64,000 bases of DNA from Flavobacteriaceae bacterium Ga0077528 (lineage in GTDB: Bacteria; Bacteroidota; Bacteroidia; Flavobacteriales; Flavobacteriaceae): contig LNDX01000006.1 in the NCBI GenBank assembly GCA_001464475.1, forward strand, positions 1-64,000, read 5' to 3'. The first letter of the stretch is position 1, and each line of letters begins with the position of its first letter. The notes under the pieces are model-generated. The model made no database searches. It was not told the origin of the DNA and saw only the letters and a program-made list of their open reading frames with translations. The position numbers and the translations under genes were made by a program. Shown piece by piece: positions 17,838-28,400 of the stretch.

Positions 17838-18677
17838 ATGTCAAATATCTACTTAGGATATCATTTTACTATTGAACCAAAAGAACTAGGATCAGAAATA
17901 TTAATTGCCGAATTGGGTGAAAAACCATTTGAAAGTTTTATTGAAACTGAAACAGGCTTTAGTGCATTTATTCAAAAAGACCTTTGGACAGAAGATGTTC
18001 TTGAAGATATTTACATTTTGGGTTCTGATGAATTTAAAATTTCTTACATTATAGAGGAAATAGATCAAGTGAATTGGAATGAAGAATGGGAAAAGAATTT
18101 TGAGCCAATAGATGTTGATGGAAAATGTCATGTTAGAGCTCCATTTCATAATAAAACAGAAGCTGAATTTGATATAATTATTGAACCTAAAATGAGTTTC
18201 GGAACAGGACATCATGAAACTACTCACATGATGATTCAACATTTATTGGAAACAGATGTTACTGGTTTAAAAACACTTGACATGGGTTGTGGAACTGCTA
18301 TTTTAGCTATTTTAGCAGAAATGAAAGGTGCTAAACCAATTGATGCTATTGACATTGACAATTGGTGTTATTTGAATTCAATAGAAAATGCTGAACGTAA
18401 TAATTGCACAGAAATAAGTGTCTATGAAGGTGATGCAGAACTATTAAAAGATAAAAGTTATGATTTAATAATTGCTAACATCAATAGAAATATTTTATTA
18501 AACGATATGCAGACTTATGTTGATTGTTTAAATAAAAATGGTATATTGCTTTTAAGCGGATTTTACAATGAAGACATTCCTTTCATAGATGCATCTTGTA
18601 AAGAAAAAGGATTAACGTATGTTAAAAAATTTGAAAGAAACAATTGGGTATCATTAAAATATCTAAAAAATAATTAA
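17838..18677 (+). CDS. prmA: Ribosomal protein L11 methyltransferase
   Basis: SAM-dependent methyltransferase that trimethylates ribosomal protein L11. The N-terminal substrate-binding domain (1-~75) is followed by the diagnostic FGTGHHETT (residues 121-129), SAM motif I in LDMGCGTAILAI (147-158), acidic motif II AIDIDNWCYLNS and the catalytic-loop analogue IIANINRNILL. 279 residues is normal for the Bacteroidetes form. clpS follows in the same direction after 39 bases. Confidence 0.95.
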   Translation: MSNIYLGYHFTIEPKELGSEILIAELGEKPFESFIETETGFSAFIQKDLWTEDVLEDIYILGSDEFKISYIIEEIDQVNWNEEWEKNFEPIDVDGKCHVRAPFHNKTEAEFDIIIEPKMSFGTGHHETTHMMIQHLLETDVTGLKTLDMGCGTAILAILAEMKGAKPIDAIDIDNWCYLNSIENAERNNCTEISVYEGDAELLKDKSYDLIIANINRNILLNDMQTYVDCLNKNGILLLSGFYNEDIPFIDASCKEKGLTYVKKFERNNWVSLKYLKNN

Positions 18678-18716
18678 TTTTACTTTTTGCTAAATCTTCA
18701 AATAGAATAGATAGTT

Positions 18717-18992
18717 ATGAGTACGATAGAAAAAACAAAAGAAGAAGTATCCGTACAGGAATTGGTTGGAGTTAACAATGAAATAGTACTTTACAATGAT
18801 GATGTAAATACTTTTGATCATGTAATTGATACACTTATTAGAGTATGCGAACACACATCAGAACAAGCTGAACAATGTGCTATATTGGTTCATTACAAAG
18901 GACAATGTACTGTAAAAACTGGAGCTTTCAATGAATTGAAACCTCAATGCACTCAATTGCTTGAAGCTGGTTTAAGTGCCGAAATAATTTAA
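18717..18992 (+). CDS. clpS: ATP-dependent Clp protease adaptor ClpS
   Basis: Adaptor that delivers N-degron substrates to ClpAP-type protease. 91 residues: an unstructured N-terminal tail, then the conserved VLYNDDVNTFDHVIDTL segment with the N-degron-binding Asn-Asp pair, the helix CEHTSEQAEQCAILVHYKG and the C-terminal LEAGLSAEI. Its stop codon overlaps that of the convergent YeeE gene. It follows prmA closely, a common flavobacterial pairing. Confidence 0.95.
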   Translation: MSTIEKTKEEVSVQELVGVNNEIVLYNDDVNTFDHVIDTLIRVCEHTSEQAEQCAILVHYKGQCTVKTGAFNELKPQCTQLLEAGLSAEII

Positions 18993-19402
18993 TGGGGTAA
19001 TTTGTCTTTTATCAATCCGTAAAAGAAAGTACCTAACAAAGCACCTATTAATACAATTCCAACTGAGATAAAACCTGCGCCAATTAATATAAATATTGGC
19101 CCAGGACATGCTCCAACCATAGCCCATCCCAACCCAAAAATCAAGCCTCCAATCCAATAACGAAAAGTTCCTTTTTCTTTATCAAGAATTTCAATTGGAA
19201 GTCCTTTAATATCATTTAGTTTTTTTCGCTTTATTATTTGTATACCAACAACTCCAGTGGCAATAGCTGTCATAATGATTCCATACATATGAAAAGAATC
19301 AAATTGAAACATCTCATAAATTCTATACCATGAAACGGCTTCTGCTTTAGTTAACACAACACCAAAGATAAAACCTACTAGTAAGTATTTTATTAAATTC
19401 AT
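18989..19402 (-). CDS. YeeE/YedE (DUF6691) transporter half, second component
   Basis: 137 residues, four membrane helices. It carries the conserved cysteine motif GACPGPIFILIGAG (residues about 98-111), which in YeeE/TsuA transporters lines the thiosulfate path. It is the C-terminal half of a split transporter whose other half lies 6 bases upstream (19409-19969). Sulfur-compound uptake is the expected role; the exact substrate is inferred. Confidence 0.88.
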   Translation of the reverse strand: MNLIKYLLVGFIFGVVLTKAEAVSWYRIYEMFQFDSFHMYGIIMTAIATGVVGIQIIKRKKLNDIKGLPIEILDKEKGTFRYWIGGLIFGLGWAMVGACPGPIFILIGAGFISVGIVLIGALLGTFFYGLIKDKLPH

Positions 19403-19408
19403 AATTGA

Positions 19409-19969
19409 CTATTTAAAAATTAAAGGGAAAATAAAATTAACCATTATAAGTCCTCCAACAAAAAAGCCAATAACTGCTTTTAGAGAAGGTAATTGAAAAT
19501 TACTCAATCCTGAAATGGCATGACCAGAAGTACATCCGCCAGCATATCTTGAACCAAAGCCTATAAGTAAACCTCCAATCAAAAGAAATAATATCATTTT
19601 TGGAGATTCAAATACATTTTTTCCAAACAATGAATCTGGCAATAACTTTGAATTTGGAGCCTCAATCCCTATGTTTTGTAATTTTTGAATAGTTATTTCA
19701 TTAATGGCAACATTAGAATCGGAGCTTAAAAAATGTGTTGCTACATATCCTCCTAACATTGTTCCAGCAACAACAACTAAGTTCCAACGTTGTGATTTCC
19801 AATCCCAATCAAAAAATGGGACCCTTTTACCAATTCCTGTCATTGAACAAAGACTTCTCAAATTAGATGACATGCCAAAAACTTTTCCAAAATAGATAAG
19901 TGAAAGCATAACCAATCCTATAAGAAAACCTGAAATTGACCAATGCCAAGTATTTGTAATAAATTCCAT
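19409..19969 (-). CDS. YeeE/YedE transporter half, first component
   Basis: 186 residues, about four membrane helices, with GSRYAGGCTSGHAISGL (near residues 138-154), the conserved Cys motif of YeeE/YedE sulfur transporters, and a second site SLCSMTGIGKR near residue 40. A roughly 50-residue loop between the first two helix pairs is probably periplasmic. Paired with the adjacent half transporter. Confidence 0.9.
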   Translation of the reverse strand: MEFITNTWHWSISGFLIGLVMLSLIYFGKVFGMSSNLRSLCSMTGIGKRVPFFDWDWKSQRWNLVVVAGTMLGGYVATHFLSSDSNVAINEITIQKLQNIGIEAPNSKLLPDSLFGKNVFESPKMILFLLIGGLLIGFGSRYAGGCTSGHAISGLSNFQLPSLKAVIGFFVGGLIMVNFIFPLIFK

Positions 19970-19981
19970 CGCTTTTTTTTA

Positions 19982-19989
19982 CAAAAATA
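19982..19989 (-). promoter_or_regulatory. -7 box for YeeE pair
   Basis: Minus-strand TATTTTTG, 12 bases before the ATG at 19969. Confidence 0.4.
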
Positions 19990-20063
19990 ACTATATGGTT
20001 TGATTTTTGATTATTATTTGTGAAATTTGAATAAAAATATCATACTCCTAATTTGTCGATAAA

Positions 20064-20522
20064 ATGAAAAGCAAAATTGTATTTCTCCTATTTACCTCAA
20101 TCATAATGCTGTCTTCCTGCGGAAACATTAAATCAACTATACAAAATATTGATAATTCTGCTATCAAACCTCCTATTAAAAACAAGCAATTTGTGCTAAC
20201 AGAATATGATAAAGACGGAAAATATGGATATGATATGGATTATCCTATAAATCTTGGCTTTGAAAATGAAAAATATTCTCCTAAAAATGTTGAGTACTTT
20301 TTTAATGCTATAAGTGGTCCAAATGGGGAAAAAATCAGTTATGAAAAAATAGATACTTGTTGTCCATTTCCAACTAAAAAAAGTGCAGTTGGAGCAGGTA
20401 CATTAGACATATATCAAATTTCATTTGAAGGAACCGAAAAAAAAATAATCCTTTATCTTAATATATATGAGAAAGGAAAAGTGCTCTGTCCAAAAGGATT
20501 TAGTATAAAAAATCAATCCTAA
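20064..20522 (+). CDS. Lipoprotein of unknown function upstream of kdsA
   Basis: 152 residues with a lipoprotein signal peptide and lipobox LSSC (Cys19). The mature part has a DTCCPF pair of cysteines near residue 105 and a Gly/Tyr-rich β pattern. I recognise no enzyme domain. Its position just before kdsA means it may be mislabelled with a Kdo-related name elsewhere; nothing in it supports aldolase activity. A terminator follows, so it is not cotranscribed with kdsA. Confidence 0.78.
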   Translation: MKSKIVFLLFTSIIMLSSCGNIKSTIQNIDNSAIKPPIKNKQFVLTEYDKDGKYGYDMDYPINLGFENEKYSPKNVEYFFNAISGPNGEKISYEKIDTCCPFPTKKSAVGAGTLDIYQISFEGTEKKIILYLNIYEKGKVLCPKGFSIKNQS

Positions 20523-20556
20523 ACACTTTATCTTTTCTGAACATATAAGCTAATAG

Positions 20557-20592
20557 AAAACCTTCTAATTAACAAGTTAGAAGGTTTTTTCT
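20557..20592 (+). terminator. Rho-independent terminator before kdsA
   Basis: 12-bp stem AAAACCTTCTAA (20557-20568) / TTAGAAGGTTTT (20577-20588) followed by T residues. Confidence 0.85.
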
Positions 20593-20595
20593 TAT

Positions 20596-20603
20596 TATAT
20601 TTG
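20596..20603 (+). promoter_or_regulatory. -7 box for kdsA
   Basis: TATATTTG, 19 bases before the kdsA ATG and immediately after the upstream terminator. Confidence 0.55.
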
Positions 20604-20622
20604 CACTTCAAAATTATACAAT

Positions 20623-21441
20623 ATGAACATTAACAATATTCCACAAATCAAGCATATTGAAAGTGGTAATTTCTTTTTATTAGCCGGTCCTTGTGCTATT
20701 GAAGGAGAAGAAATGGCTATGAAAATTGCTGAAAAACTAATTACAATAACAGATAATTTAGAAATTCCTTATGTCTTTAAAGGTTCATTCAAAAAAGCCA
20801 ATCGTTCAAGAATTGATAGCTTTTCTGGTATTGGAGATGAAAAAGCATTAAAAATTCTTCGTAAAGTTTCTGAGACTTTTCATGTTCCAACTGTAACAGA
20901 CATTCATACTAATGAAGACGCTGCTATGGCTGCAGAATATGTAGATGTTTTACAAATTCCAGCTTTCTTAGTAAGACAAACCGACTTGGTTGTAGCTGCA
21001 GCAAAAACTGGAAAAACGGTCAACTTAAAAAAAGGACAATTCATGAGTCCAGAAAGCATGAAACATGCCGTACAAAAAGTATTGGATTGTCATAACGAAA
21101 ATGTTATGGTAACTGATAGAGGTACTATGTTTGGGTACCAAGATATGATTGTTGATTATAGAGGTATTCCAACCATGCAACAATATGCAACTACCGTTTT
21201 AGATGTAACACATTCACTTCAACAACCCAATCAAACTGCAGGAGTAACTGGAGGAAGACCCGATATGATTGAAACAGTTGCTAAAGCTGGAATAGCAGTT
21301 GGAGTAGATGGAATTTTTATCGAAACTCATTTTGATCCAGCAAATGCAAAAAGTGATGGAGCCAATATGCTTCACTTAGATTATTTTGAGAATCTAATGA
21401 CCAAACTAGTAGCGATTCGTAAAACAATAAATCAATTTTAA
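20623..21441 (+). CDS. kdsA: 3-deoxy-8-phosphooctulonate (Kdo-8-P) synthase
   Basis: Condenses arabinose-5-phosphate with phosphoenolpyruvate to Kdo-8-phosphate for lipopolysaccharide inner core. TIM-barrel signatures: LAGPCAIEGE (residues 18-27), FKGSFKKANRSR (about 53-64), TDIHTNEDA, QIPAFLVRQTDL, VNLKKGQFMSP, DRGTMFGY, and IETHFDPANAKSDG near the C-terminus. 272 residues is normal. The metal-type residue Asn in KAN suggests the non-metal (type I) enzyme; this is inference from known alignments. Confidence 0.96.
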   Translation: MNINNIPQIKHIESGNFFLLAGPCAIEGEEMAMKIAEKLITITDNLEIPYVFKGSFKKANRSRIDSFSGIGDEKALKILRKVSETFHVPTVTDIHTNEDAAMAAEYVDVLQIPAFLVRQTDLVVAAAKTGKTVNLKKGQFMSPESMKHAVQKVLDCHNENVMVTDRGTMFGYQDMIVDYRGIPTMQQYATTVLDVTHSLQQPNQTAGVTGGRPDMIETVAKAGIAVGVDGIFIETHFDPANAKSDGANMLHLDYFENLMTKLVAIRKTINQF

Positions 21442-21451
21442 TCTAAAATAA

Positions 21452-22345
21452 ATGTTTTTTAACATAAAAGGTAAAATAGTTATTGTATTGGCTATTTTTT
21501 CACAATTTTTAATAGCACAAGAAAAATCAAAATCTGAAAAGTACACAAGTCATAACAAAGGTAAATTTTACTTTTTTTGGGGAGGAAACAGAGAAAGTTA
21601 CACCAAATCTGACATTCATTTTACAGGGCAAAATTATGATTTCATAGTTCATGATGCTGTAGCAGATGATAAACCAAAAGGTTGGCACATCGATTATATA
21701 AAACCAGGATCTATTACCATTCCACAAACAAATTTTAGAATGGGTTACTTCATAAATGACCATTATAATATTTCAGTTGGATTAGATCACATGAAATATG
21801 TAATGAGACAACGCCAAATAGCAAATGTTTCAGGAAATATAAATTTACCTTCAACTGAAAGTGGTTCAATATACAACGGAACATACAATAATTCTCCTGT
21901 TAATTTTTTTGACAATTACACCGGATTAGATACTTCACCAACTCCTCCATTCCTAACATTTGAGCATACTGACGGACTGAATTATATCAATTCAGAATTT
22001 TGTAGAGTTGATGATATTTCAAAGGTTTTTAAAATTTCAAATACCGATAAATTTCAATTAAACTTAACTGAAGGTTTAGGATTAGGACTATTATATCCAA
22101 AAACAAATTCTAGAGTACTAGGAAAACAACGTTATGATGATTTTCATGTTTCTGGTTATGGAATTTCTGCAAAAGTTGGATAGAATTTTACTTTTTTTAA
22201 ATACTTTTTCGTTCAAACGGAGATAAAAGCAGGATATATTGACATGAATGATATTAAAACAACTAATGAAAATACTGATAAAGCAAGCCAACACTTTCTT
22301 TTTTTACAAAGAATTATAGCATTTGGAGGAATTTTCAAAATTTAA
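21452..22345 (+). pseudogene. Outer-membrane β-barrel-like protein interrupted by an in-frame TAG
   Basis: The frame opens at 21452 with a signal peptide (FLIAQ cleavage region) and runs to TAG at 22181-22183. The same frame then continues without a stop for 53 codons (NFTFFKYFFVQTEIKAGYID through RIIAFGGIFKI) to TAA at 22343-22345. The tail looks like the final β-strands of the barrel, ending in the hydrophobic Phe-x-Ile expected of outer-membrane proteins. A single change such as TGG (Trp) to TAG explains it. Intact length would be 297 residues. The family is common beside kdsA in flavobacteria as far as I know; function unknown. Confidence 0.8.
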
Positions 22346-22369
22346 ATTAAATATTTTATATTTTTTTTA

Positions 22370-22377
22370 TATTTTTG
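22370..22377 (+). promoter_or_regulatory. -7 box for the giant adhesin-like gene
   Basis: TATTTTTG, 43 bases before the ATG at 22421, within an extremely AT-rich leader. No convincing -33 element, so tentative. Confidence 0.35.
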
Positions 22378-22420
22378 GTAATTATCTATTAAACAACAAA
22401 CCAATCAATTTATATTTTTT

Positions 22421-25400
22421 ATGAAAAAAATTATTTTACTAATTCTAACATTATTTTTCTCAATTGTTGGATATTCCCAATTTCCAACTCCAGGTGTTGA
22501 AGGTTTTGAAGGAACAACTGGACCAGATGTTCCTCTTCCAACAGCTTCTTCACCATGGACATTAGGAACAGGAGCAACAGGAAATCAATGGGCAGTTTTT
22601 GACAATGGTGTCGGTCTCACAAGAAGATGGAATATAAACACCGTTGCAACAAATGTATACCAAGGTGTAAATGCCGCTTATATGGATCGTGAAAATATAG
22701 GCCAAGGAAATACTTCAGAAGATTATTTAGCTACACCTTTAGTAACTGTTCCTGCAAATGGAGAATTACGTTTTTGGACTAGATCAACAATTGCTACAGT
22801 ATCAACTACAGAATACCTTATAAAAGTTAATACCAACGTTTCTGCTGGTTCACAAACTACAGTTGCAAATTATACAGCAACTCCAGCTCAATGGACTGAA
22901 ACAACTTTAAATGCAACATATAATATATATGAAGAGAAAGTAGTTGATCTTTCGGCTTATGCAGGCCAACAAGTTTACATCGCTTTTGTAATGAAATTTA
23001 CACAACCTTCTGCCGGTTTAGGTGGAGATAGATGGTTGATTGATAGAGTCAGTTTAATTCAAAGATGTTTAGAACCAACGAATTTATCCGCAACAGGTAT
23101 CACTCAAACTACAGCGGATTTAAATTGGTCAAACCCAAGTGGATCAACTTCATGGGAAATTGAGGTTATCCCTGCTGTTGGAGGTACTCAAACTGGTGTT
23201 GGTGTTGTTTATAATGGAGCATTACCATATGTAGCTTCAGGCTTATCACCAAATACTTGTTATGTATATTATGTAAGATCTTTATGTACTGATGGTTCAA
23301 GTACCTGGGTAGGACCCTTTAACTTCTGTACTGTCCCACCAGGCTTAACATGTACGGCACCAATTGCTATAACGACTTTACCTTACAGTACAAATGACAA
23401 TACTGCAAATTATGGTGATTCTACAGATACAGCTCAACCAGCAGCATGCGCTGGAACTGCAGCAAATTACATGACAGGTAATGATGTGTTTTATTCTTAT
23501 ACTCCAGCAACTTCTGGTACTATAAGTATAACAATGACTCCAAATGACGATTGGTCTGGTATTTTTGTTTATCAAGGATGCGCAAATGTTGGAGTAACTT
23601 GTGTAGCTGGTGTAGCAAATAATGGTGGAGGTATTAGATCTATACCAAGTTTAAGTGTTACGGCTGGTTTACCATATATTATAGTAATTTCAACCAACGC
23701 TACTCCACAAACTGTTGGATATAGTTTAGTTATTCAAGAAGTGAATTGTCCACAACCTACAAATTTAAATGCTTCAAATATTGGACAAACTTCTGCTACT
23801 CTTACTTGGGATAATCCAGGTGGAGCAACTTCTTGGGAAGTTGTAGTTCAAACGCCAAACTTAGGTATTCCAACAGGAACTGGTAACACTACAAACACAA
23901 ATACAAGTTATTCAGCTCTTGGACTAACTCAAGCAACTGCTTATGAATATTATGTTAGAGCTGATTGTGGTAATGGTACATTTAGTGCTTGGTCTGGACC
24001 ATTCTTATTTAACACTAACATTTGTGATGTTTCACAACAATGTAACTATACTTTTAGATTAACAGATTCATTTGGTGACGGATGGAATGGAAATACTATG
24101 AGTGTTAGACAAAATGGTATTGAAGTTGCGCTTTTAGGACCAACTTTCACTGCTGGTGGAGGACCAATAAACATTACCGTTCCGATGTGTGATGGATTAC
24201 CATTTGAATTGTTTTGGAATGCTGGTGGTGCTTTTGCTGGTGAAGTAGGAGTTACTATTATCAATTCATTTAATCAAACTATTTATACCAAAGCAGCAGG
24301 AACAGGAACTCAAAACAGTTCCTTGTATACTGGAACTGTAAACTGTTTAACTCCAGCATGTTTACCTCCAACAAATTTAGTAGCTACAAATTTATCACAA
24401 ACAGGAGCTACATTGGGTTGGACTACAACAGGACCAGAAACTTCTTGGGAAATAATTGTACTTCCTGCAGGTTCACCTGCTCCACTTCCAAATAATCCTT
24501 TATGGACTGCAGCTCCAACTAATCCATTTACTGTTGGCGGACTTACTTCTGGTACTGCTTATGATTTTTATGTAAGACCTCTTTGTTCTCCTTCAAATAT
24601 TGGTGATCCAGCTGGACCTAGAACATTTAACACTACAATTTGTGATCCTGTAAACCAATGTAATTATACATTTACAATGACCGATACTTTTGGTGATGGT
24701 TGGAATGGAAATACAATGAATGTAATACAAAATGGAATCGTAATTGCTACAATTGGTGCAACATTTACAAATGGTAATGGACCAGTTATTGTTCAAGTAC
24801 CATTATGTAATGCTCTACCTGTTGAATTATTCTGGAATGCTGGTGGTGCATTTGCAAATGAAGTAGGTGTAACTATTACCAACTCTTTTTCACAAGTAAT
24901 TTTCACTAAAGCTCCAGGAACTGGTGCACAGAATACTTCTTTATATACAGGTACTGTAAACTGTTTAGTACCATCATGTTTACCTCCAACTAATTTAGTT
25001 GCAACAAATTTATCTCAAACATCAGCAACATTAGGATGGACAACAACAGGTCCTGAAACTTCTTGGGAAGTAATTGTGCTTCCTGTCGGTTCTCCTGCTC
25101 CACTTCCAAATAACCCTTTATGGACAGCAGCGCCAACAAATCCATTTACAGTTAATGGATTGACATCAGGTACAGCTTATAATTTTTATGTAAGACCTAT
25201 TTGTTCTCCAACAAATACTGGTGATCCAAGTTTAGCTGGAACATTTAATACTACAATTTGTCCACCTACTGATCAGTGTTTGTATACTTTCACAATGACA
25301 GATACCTTTGGAGATGGATGGAATGGTAATACAATGAGCGTTATTCAAAATGGTATTGTAGTTGGAACATTTGGTGCAACATTTACAAATGGTACCGGAC

Positions 25401-28400
25401 CAGTTACTGTTCAGTTTCCACTTTGTCATGGAATTGCTTTCCAATTACAATGGAATGCAGGAGGTGCTTTTGCTAATGAAGTTGGAGTTTCTATCCAAGA
25501 AGCTTTAGCTCCACAGGCTACAATATATACCAAAGCTCCAGGAACTGGTGCACAAGGAACTACATTATATAATGGTACTGGTGAGTGTTTCTTACCAACT
25601 TGTCCGAAACCAATTAGTTTAACAGCTACAAGTGTTACACAAACTTCAGCTGTATTAAGTTGGACTGAACAAGGAACAGCAACTTCATGGGAAATATTTA
25701 TTGTTCCAGCAGGATCTGCTGCTCCAACTCCTACATCATTAGGAATTGTAACAACTAACCCATATACATTAACTAATTTACCTCCTGGAACTGCTTATAC
25801 ATTCTATGTAAGAGCAATTTGTTCGCCAACTGACTCTAGCCTTTGGTCACAACCATTAACATTTGGTACATTACCTGTTAATGACGAATGTACTAATGCA
25901 ACATTTGCTATTGTAAACCAAAATCTTAATTGCGTTCAAACAACTCCAGGTACATTAATTGGAGCAACTCAATCATTACCTGCAGTAAACTGTCCTCCAG
26001 GTGTTGCAAATGATGATGTATGGTATACATTTACAGCTACCGCAGCAACACATATCATCTCTTTCAATAACGTTGTTCCTTTAAATACTGATTTAGATTA
26101 TGCAATCTTTACCGGAAATAGTTGTGGTGCATTAACTCAATTAAATTGTAATGCTGCTGATGGACTTACTGCAGGTGTTACATATTATTTAAGAGTTTAC
26201 TCTGCTTCAGCAAATCAACAACTAGTTAATTTTAATCTATGTATCGGTACACTTCCTTGTACGGAAGCACCTGCTTTCTGTACAGGTCAAACAGTAACTT
26301 ATGCAAACTCAACAAATGTTCCAAGTTTAGGTCAAATTGGATGTTTATTCACTTCACCTAACCCAGCTTTCTTCTTTTTACAAGTAAATCAAGCTGGTCC
26401 ATTAACTTACTTAATATCACAAGTTGATACTAATGGAATTGGTAGAGACGTTGATTATGTTGCTTGGGGTCCATTTACAGATTTACAAACTGCTTGTACA
26501 GGAGTGCCGCAAAATCCACTTCCTGGAATAATTCCAGCTCCAACACCTGCTGCAGGTTGTCCAGGAACTTTACATGCTTGTAGTTATTCTGCAGCTCCTA
26601 CAGAAATTATGTGTATTCCAAATGCTCAATTATGTGAAGTTTATGTAATCATGATTACTAATTTCTCTAATCAAGCTGGAACTGTAACATTTACCCAAAC
26701 AAATTCAGGTGGAGGTACAACTGCTTGTTTCCCAATTAACACTTTTAACTATCCGCAAACAACTTATTGTCAAGACGGTGTTGATCCGACACCAGTATTA
26801 GCTCCAGGAGCTTCTGCTGGAACTTATACATCAACTCCTGGTTTAGTAATTGATAGTGTAACTGGAACTGTAGATTTATCTGCAAGTACACCTGGTGCTT
26901 ATATTGTTACAAGTTCAACAGCTACAACTATTGGTGGTACTTGTAATACAATTCCTTTTATTACAACTACAAGAACAATCATTATTACTGCTCCTGCAAG
27001 TGCAACTATTTCCTATTCAAATGCATCTTATTGTAATAATATAACAGCATTACAAACAGTAACAAGAACAGGAACAGTAGGTGGTACTTATAGTGCAACT
27101 CCTTCTGGACTATCAATTGATCCTATTACCGGAAATTTTGTACCGAGTGCTAGTGTACCAAATACTTATATAATAACTTATTCAGTACCAGCTTCCGGTG
27201 GATGTGCAGCTTTTTCAACAACTACTCAAGTTGTGATTATTCCAGCTACAGTCCCTGCCTTTACACAAGTTGCTCCTATATGTCCTGGAGATGTATTAGC
27301 TGATTTACCAACAACCTCTAACAATGGAGTTACAGGAACTTGGTCACCAGCAATGAATAATACAGCTACAACAACATACACATTTACTCCTACTGCAGGA
27401 TTATGTGCTACTACAGCTACGATGACAATTGGAGTAGGTTCAACAACTCCAACATTCACGCAAGTACAGCCAATTTGCCCTGGAGCACCATTAGCCGATT
27501 TACCAACAACATCTAATAATGGCGTTGTAGGAACATGGGCACCGGCAATGAATAATACTGCAACTACTACCTATACATTTACTCCTAATGCCGGAATTTG
27601 TGCAGGTTCAGTTACAATGACTATTGTAGTTAATACTCCTACAATTGTACCAACATTTACTTCTGTTGCTCCAATTTGTATTGGTGATACATTATCTGCA
27701 TTACCTACTACCTCTAATAATGGAATTACAGGAACTTGGTCGCCAGCATTAGATAATACAGCTACAACAACATATACATTTACACCAGCTACTGGACAAT
27801 GTGCCTTAGCTACAACTTTAACAATAATTGTAAATCCAAATTTGGTTGTTACAGTAAACAATCCAACTGTTTGTGCTGGTTCAAGTGCAACTGTGACTGC
27901 TACTCCTGCAATACCTGGAAATTATTCTTATACTTGGACAGTTCCTTCACCATTTACTAATCCTGGTAACGTTGCATCATTTAATACAACAGTACCAGGA
28001 ACTTATACTGTTGTTATTAATCAAGTAACTAATTTCTGTAATACAGATTTTGAAAGTCCAACAGCAACTGGAGCTTTCCCTAACCTATTTGATGAGAATT
28101 TAGTTCCTTGTTGGGATACTACTTCTGCAGATGGAATAATAGAAATTTGGCCTCCAGGATTTGAAGGTGTTAACGCATATTCAGGAAATCAGTTAATTGA
28201 ATTAAATGGAAATACACCAGGAACATTATTCCAAGATTTTAGTGTTTTACCAGGAACTGCTTTAACAATTTCTTTTGCTCATAGAGGAAGACAAGGTAAT
28301 GATGTTGTTGGTGTTGAAATAGGACCTCTTGGAGGACCTTATGTTAGTCTTGGTAACTTTACAGATAATAACACCGCTTGGGTATTACATACTGTAAATT

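Noticed and set aside
20064..20522. Lipoprotein as a Kdo-pathway enzyme because of its place before kdsA
   Set aside because: It has a lipobox and no aldolase or synthase motif, and a terminator plus a new promoter separate it from kdsA.
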